Under the pieces are notes generated by a model, which was not told the DNA's origin, searched no databases, and saw nothing but the letters and a program-made list of their open reading frames with translations. A DNA stretch of 7,189 bases from JBOHSA01 sp050732995 (GTDB taxonomy: Bacteria; Gemmatimonadota; Gemmatimonadetes; Gemmatimonadales; GWC2-71-9): positions 1-7,189 of the forward strand of contig JBOHSA010000119.1 of NCBI GenBank assembly GCA_050732995.1. The letters are read 5' to 3'. Positions 5,997-7,189 of this stretch are shown one piece after another. The position numbers were made by a program, and so were the translations under genes. Each line of letters starts with the position of its first letter. Position 1 is the stretch's first letter.

Positions 5997-6887
5997 GTGA
6001 CGGCCGTCCCCGCGGCGAGCCTGGCGAACCGCGCGCTCGTCTACCTCGAGGCGGGCCCCGTCTCCAGCCTGGTGCTCGCTCGCGACGTACTGGGGCTGGC
6101 GCGCGCGCCGCGGGCCATCGCGGAGCGCGTGGCGACGACGCTCGTGGGCGGCGACCCGCGCGTGACCCGGCTCCCGGACGGCCGCTGGGTCCTGGCGCCC
6201 GCGCCCGCAGACGCGGCCGCCGGGAGTCCGCCGCTCGACGCCTGCCGCTTCGCCGTCGTGGACGTCGAGACCACCGGCAATCGGCCCCGGCACGGCGACC
6301 GGATCATCGAGATCGCGGTCGCGCTCCTCGAGCGCGGGACCGTGACCCTCGCGTGCGAGTCCCTCGTCGATCCCGGCGTCCCGATCCCGCCCCTGGTCAC
6401 CCGGATCACCGGGCTCGACCAGGCGGCGGTGCGGGGCGCGCCCGGGTTCGGGGCCGTGGCCGATCGCGTGGTCGGCAGCCTCGCGGGCGCCGTGTTCGTG
6501 GCCCACAGCGTGCGCTACGATTGGACGTTTCTCGCCCGCGAGCTCGAGCGCACGCGGTCCTGGCTGCTGCAAGGGCCGCGCCTCTGCACCGTGCGGCTCG
6601 CGCGCCGCCTGGTGCCCCGGCTCCCGAGCCGCAGCCTGGACGCCGTGGCGGCGTTTTTCGGCATCCCGATCGCGCGCCGCCACCGGGCGGGCGGCGACGC
6701 CGTCGCGACGGCACGCGTGCTGGAGCGGCTGGTGGGGATCGCGCAGGAGCGGGGGGCGGTCACGTTGAGGGACCTGATGGCAACGCGGAATGCGGAATGC
6801 GGAGTGCGGAATGTCACGGACGGCGTCGAGCAGCGCACGACCTCCCCTGACAACTCCGCATTGCGCATTGCGCATTGCGCATTCTGA
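5997..6887 (+). CDS. DEDDh 3'-5' exonuclease (DnaQ-like) with N-terminal winged-helix-like region
   Basis: The 296-aa protein begins at GTG 5997, five bases after the deiminase stop; CTG 5988 is a less likely alternative. Residues 8-68 (SLANRALVYLEAG through LPDGRWVLA) resemble a small winged-helix region. Residues 84-248 form a DnaQ-type nuclease domain with all catalytic motifs: VVDVETTG (D89, E91), VAHSVRYDWTFL (D175) and HRAGGDA (H229, D234). Proteins with this fold remove nucleotides from DNA or RNA 3' ends and require two metal ions. This one could be a proofreading-like subunit or a stand-alone repair or RNA-turnover nuclease, and the sequence does not decide. The last 33 or so residues (from RNAECGVRN to ALRIAHCAF) are encoded entirely by inverted-repeat element B. 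The natural C-terminus was probably near LRDLMA. The stop overlaps the next ATG as TGATG. Confidence 0.88.
   Translation: MTAVPAASLANRALVYLEAGPVSSLVLARDVLGLARAPRAIAERVATTLVGGDPRVTRLPDGRWVLAPAPADAAAGSPPLDACRFAVVDVETTGNRPRHGDRIIEIAVALLERGTVTLACESLVDPGVPIPPLVTRITGLDQAAVRGAPGFGAVADRVVGSLAGAVFVAHSVRYDWTFLARELERTRSWLLQGPRLCTVRLARRLVPRLPSRSLDAVAAFFGIPIARRHRAGGDAVATARVLERLVGIAQERGAVTLRDLMATRNAECGVRNVTDGVEQRTTSPDNSALRIAHCAF
6785..6813 (+). repeat. Heptamer array, left arm of inverted element B (exonuclease 3' end)
   Basis: Four tandem units GCGGAAT, GCGGAAT, GCGGAGT, GCGGAAT and a further G. These are the same units as in the rsmA array, in the same orientation relative to the gene, in a slightly different order. 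In frame it encodes R-N-A-E-C-G-V-R-N. Confidence 0.9.
6853..6884 (-). repeat. Heptamer array, right arm of inverted element B (diverged units)
   Basis: On the + strand: one ACTCCGC unit, three ATTGCGC units, then ATTC. It is the inverted counterpart of 6785-6813 across a 39-nt spacer, but three units have changed GCGGAAT to GCGCAAT (opposite strand), so the arms match at about 23 of 28 positions. Each altered unit creates a TGCGCA palindrome. The array ends one base before the exonuclease stop codon. Confidence 0.85.
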
Positions 6888-7189
6888 TGGCACACACGAC
6901 CTTCCGCGTCGGCGCCCTCACCTGCCACGCCCTCGAGGCCGGTCGCCAGCACCTCGACGGCGGGGCGATGTTCGGCGTCGTCCCAAAGCCGCTCTGGGAG
7001 CGGCGCATTCCCGCCGACAGCCGCAACCGCATCCCGCTCGCGCTCCGCTGCCTGCTGGTGGAGCACGACGCCGGCCTGGTGCTGATCGACACCGGCCTGG
7101 GCAACAAGGAAGACGCGAAGTTCCTGGACATCTACGGGGTCGAGAACGCCAGCGCGGGGGGGCCGGGGGGGGGGGGGGGGGGGGGGGGG
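6887..7189 (+). CDS. MBL-fold metallo-hydrolase, 3' partial
   Basis: ATG 6887 overlaps the exonuclease stop (TGATG), so translation is probably coupled; no Shine-Dalgarno sequence is visible. About 92 residues are readable: MAHTTFRVGALTC, then GAMFGVVPKPLWERRIPAD, IPLALRCLLVEHDAGLVLIDTG at 44-65 and GNKEDAKFLDIYGVENAS. The LLVEH-LVLIDTG strands are the usual first beta hairpin of a metallo-beta-lactamase fold hydrolase, and the layout resembles lactonase/AttM-like members. The metal-binding HxHxDH motif would come later and is cut off, so activity and substrate cannot be judged. From 7165 the sequence is only G and should not be translated. Confidence 0.82.
   Translation, partial: MAHTTFRVGALTCHALEAGRQHLDGGAMFGVVPKPLWERRIPADSRNRIPLALRCLLVEHDAGLVLIDTGLGNKEDAKFLDIYGVENASAGGPGGGGGGGG
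7165..7189. other. Terminal 25-base poly-G run, probable sequencing/assembly artefact
   Basis: The window ends in 25 consecutive G, preceded by seven G and CC (7156-7164). It lies inside the MBL coding frame and would encode only glycine. Poly-G ends are typical of two-colour sequencing when signal is lost, and they accumulate at contig edges. Confidence 0.85.

Noticed and set aside
1577..6852. Shared sequence in the spacers of the two inverted elements (both have an ACG...GTCGAG stretch)
   Set aside because: The resemblance is short and gapped, and the first spacer is ordinary rsmA coding sequence, so chance is the simpler explanation.
6785..6884. CRISPR-like array or insertion sequence
   Set aside because: Units are 7 bp in direct tandem with no unique spacers between them, and there is no cas or transposase gene. 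The arrays are simple repeats in inverted pairs.

Overview
The window is a high-GC (about 70% by eye) bacterial fragment with seven genes, all on the + strand and tightly packed. No RNA gene, CRISPR array, transposase or clear rho-independent terminator is visible. The gene content and protein style (SpoIIE/GAF phosphatase, Rex, a Cys-rich RCC1-repeat lipoprotein with an ACGG-type lipobox) suggest an uncultured soil or sediment bacterium, most likely Gemmatimonadota. That placement is an inference. The last 25 bases are a pure G run that looks like a two-colour sequencing artefact, so the window probably ends at a contig edge.

Layout, left to right: (1) a 5'-partial GAF + SpoIIE (RsbU-type) phosphatase; (2) rsmA/ksgA, the 16S rRNA dimethyladenosine transferase, whose only sensible start is a CTG overlapping the phosphatase stop codon; (3) rex, the NADH-sensing repressor, preceded by a perfect Rex operator that also contains the rsmA stop codon and touches the rex ATG; (4) a lipoprotein with a lipocalin-like domain, a BIG2-like Ig domain and a complete seven-blade RCC1 propeller; (5) an arginine deiminase-family enzyme; (6) a DEDDh (DnaQ-type) exonuclease with an N-terminal winged-helix-like region; (7) the start of an MBL-fold metallo-hydrolase. 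Genes 1-2 and 6-7 overlap, and 5-6 are 5 bases apart. Rex and the lipoprotein each appear to have their own promoter region.

The most unusual signal is a family of 7-bp tandem arrays built on GCGGAAT/GCGGAGT. Two arrays in opposite orientation, forming a perfect 29-bp inverted repeat with a 77-nt loop, lie in frame inside rsmA. A second, more divergent inverted pair forms the 3' end of the exonuclease gene and stops exactly at the junction with the MBL gene. Because 7 is coprime to 3, and none of the unit types contains a stop in any frame on either strand, such arrays can sit in coding DNA without terminating translation. A G-rich array of similar 7-bp period fills a linker near the rsmA C-terminus. 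This looks like a coding-tolerated, REP-like repeat family. No enzyme that could mobilise it is encoded here.

There is no evidence of one dedicated multi-gene system. The genes look like ordinary housekeeping, regulatory and metabolic genes lying side by side.
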